A stretch of DNA of 64,000 nt from Bacteroides acidifaciens (GTDB lineage Bacteria; Bacteroidota; Bacteroidia; Bacteroidales; Bacteroidaceae). The DNA is taken from contig NZ_JANJZR010000008.1 of NCBI RefSeq assembly GCF_024623065.1, positions 31,387 through 95,386 on the forward strand, given 5' to 3'. This document shows, one piece after another, positions 62,503 to 64,000 of the stretch. The position numbers were made by a program, and so were the translations under genes. How positions within the stretch are numbered: the first letter of the stretch is position 1; every line of letters begins with the position of its first letter. Under the pieces are notes generated by a model. It did no database searches, was not told the DNA's origin, and saw only the letters and a list, made by a program, of their open reading frames with translations.

Positions 62503-64000
62503 CCGGAGGCGCCGCCTTACGGCGGTAAATGAACCAGTAAAGCAACGGGATGATGAACAGACTGACAGCAGTGCCCACGGCCATCGTCCCTATCATGGCA
62601 ACGGACAACGGCTTTTGCAGTTCCGAACCCATATCCGAAGAGAACAGGAGCGGGACCATGGCGGAAACCGTAGTCAGCGAGGTCATGATAATGGGACGCA
62701 GGCGCCTGCGTCCGGCTTCATGGATGGCTTCCAGCAAAGGGACGCCCGACTTGCGCAGTTCGTTGATGGCGTCCAGCTTCAGGATGGAGTCATTGATGAC
62801 GATACCGCAGGTGACGATTAGCCCGATGGCCGACATCAGGTTCAGCGTATGCCCGCAAACCCAAAGCAGCAGAAGCGCGAATGCCACGTCTATCGGGATT
62901 TCCGCCAGGACAAGCAAGGGTTGAAGAAAGCTCTCGAACTGTGCAGCAAGGATGAAATACATCAGCAACAGGGAAACAAGGAGGATCACTACCAGTTCGT
63001 CCAGCATTTCCCGGTTTGAGAAGAAGCTGCCGGAAAAGCCGGTGTCCCACTCCCCGGTGTGTCCGGCTACCCGCTTCACGTCTTTTATCAGCTTCTCCGC
63101 ATCGCGCACTCCGTAAAAATCGAAGGGCACAAATTCCCCGTTACGCCCGGCGGTGATGCTTTTCAGGTCTTCGGCGGGAGACACCTTCACCAGTTCCCGG
63201 AGCGGGATATATTCTATATTGCCTTGGTTATCCGGCTGTGTCTGCACCAATGTCTCCTGCAAGACCCTGTTCACGGTCTTTTCATTCCCTGCAATAGTAA
63301 TCGGAAGATACTGCTGGTAGGAATGCAGCATGGTCACGCTGTTCTCGCGGAAGGCCGTTTTCAAGACACGGTAAAGTTCGTTATAGGAGACACGGTAAAG
63401 CAGCAGTCTTTCCTTGCTGACGCTCAGGTCCAACTGGTTCTCAAAAGCGATGCCCGTAGGATTGGTTCCGGTTTCTTCTGCCAGCTCATGCTCCAGGTTG
63501 CGAATCGTTTCCGCAACAGGAGCCTGTGCCCTGTTACGGGCATAAAACTCGGCTGTGATATCCGGCTCACCTGTCACGAAGAGCTTCTCGAATACCGTCT
63601 CCGGTGGAGAGAAGGAAATGACGGAGAGCGGATAACGTTCTTTCAATCTCCGGTATATCTCCTGTTCCAATGGGGCAATCTCGCCGGAAGTTTCCGTACG
63701 GAAATAAAGTTCCGCTTCGGAAGAGGAAAGCTCCCTCTCCCGGTTCAGGATAAAATCCTGCCTGCCGACAGAAGCCGTCTGTTCCAGAGAACGGCCGTCC
63801 AGTTCCTTAAAAAGCGCGTCCACACGCTTCCTGTTTTCATCCACGTGGATATTCTCATTCCATTCTATGCGGACAACCAGCTCGTTTTCTTCGATACCGG
63901 GCATCCGCTCCTTGTCTATAAAGAAAAAGAAGAATACGCAGAGCGGAATGGAAACGGCGCAAAACAATACACTGAACGTTTTATGACGGAATACCCAGTC
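62498..64000 (-). CDS. RND-type efflux permease, C-terminal half (5' end beyond window)
   Basis: An open frame enters from the right edge without a start and ends at 62498 (TGA). It begins at TM7 (TFSVLFCAVSIPLCVFFFFF), then the second porter domain, then TM8-12 (LLVSLLLMYFILAAQFESFLQPLLVLAEIPI and GLIVTCGIVINDSILKLDAINEL). About 500 residues are seen, half of the usual 1000-1050. It is upstream of tolC and of a second complete RND gene in the same orientation. The codon at 63967 is a TTG inside the frame, not a likely start. Confidence 0.9.
   Translation of the reverse strand, partial: DWVFRHKTFSVLFCAVSIPLCVFFFFFIDKERMPGIEENELVVRIEWNENIHVDENRKRVDALFKELDGRSLEQTASVGRQDFILNRERELSSSEAELYFRTETSGEIAPLEQEIYRRLKERYPLSVISFSPPETVFEKLFVTGEPDITAEFYARNRAQAPVAETIRNLEHELAEETGTNPTGIAFENQLDLSVSKERLLLYRVSYNELYRVLKTAFRENSVTMLHSYQQYLPITIAGNEKTVNRVLQETLVQTQPDNQGNIEYIPLRELVKVSPAEDLKSITAGRNGEFVPFDFYGVRDAEKLIKDVKRVAGHTGEWDTGFSGSFFSNREMLDELVVILLVSLLLMYFILAAQFESFLQPLLVLAEIPIDVAFALLLLWVCGHTLNLMSAIGLIVTCGIVINDSILKLDAINELRKSGVPLLEAIHEAGRRRLRPIIMTSLTTVSAMVPLLFSSDMGSELQKPLSVAMIGTMAVGTAVSLFIIPLLYWFIYRRKAAPPA

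Noticed and set aside
62262..62528. 88-codon plus-strand frame containing a 15-residue repeat (YGNCCARLYETTVP)
   Set aside because: The repeat arises because the DNA period is 45 bp. The frame overlaps the tolC start and the RND stop in antisense and has no promoter; kept as a DNA repeat.

Overview
The window looks like a chromosomal segment of a human-gut Bacteroides, close to the B. thetaiotaomicron/ovatus group (inferred from gene content and order, not from a search). Many genes are preceded by the Bacteroides-type -7 element TAnnTTTG, several with a TTTG or ATTG box 18-20 bp upstream. Shine-Dalgarno sequences are mostly weak. LL-diaminopimelate aminotransferase, a type III glutamine synthetase, SusC-like outer-membrane biology and a GH20 hexosaminidase with a PA14-like tail fit the same group. 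No rRNA, tRNA or CRISPR array was seen.

Left part (1-20.8 kb): nitrogen assimilation. A glutamine amidotransferase of the PurF type (cut by the left edge) and glmS run leftward. gltB, gltD and asnB run rightward as one unit. A glycerophosphodiesterase follows, then the lysine/peptidoglycan pair dapF-dapL. Next comes an ammonium module: outer-membrane protein, PII protein, AmtB and GlnN (GSIII). Together these genes take up ammonium, fix it as glutamine and glutamate, and pass the amide nitrogen on to asparagine, glucosamine and purines.

Trp region (21.5-28.7 kb): trpB-E-G-D-C-F-A is preceded by a well-defined attenuator. It has a consensus promoter, a 20-residue leader peptide with three consecutive Trp codons, a strong intrinsic terminator and a possible antiterminator strand. 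A cytosolic asparaginase follows.

Gene-poor region (29.9-31.5 kb): this holds a decayed coding remnant, two candidate small-RNA genes (one per strand, each with promoter and terminator) and a 538-bp non-coding element. The element has terminal inverted repeats, a TAA duplication and 21-bp palindromic tandem modules.

Middle (31.5-44.3 kb): an atypical LuxR-type regulator overlaps a RIC-type di-iron repair protein. Then come a stand-alone AICAR transformylase, a GH20 beta-hexosaminidase, a cation diffusion facilitator and an AAA/PD-(D/E)XK protein. A TonB receptor paired with a His-rich membrane protein (probable metal uptake) and a YidE/YbjL-type transporter complete the block.

Defence island (44.4-52.3 kb, minus strand): xre-hsdR-hsdM-rhuM-small membrane coiled-coil protein-hsdS form one tightly packed type I restriction-modification operon under one consensus promoter.

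Right part (52.4-64 kb): a hexuronate catabolism locus, with eda-kdgK divergent from a LacI regulator and altronate dehydratase. Two identical-type palindromic operators (TGTGCnnGCACA) lie in the divergent control region. The window ends in a leftward RND efflux operon (RND, TolC, RND) whose two spacers hold a long dyad repeat and an array of eight 22/23-bp GTGCCA repeats.
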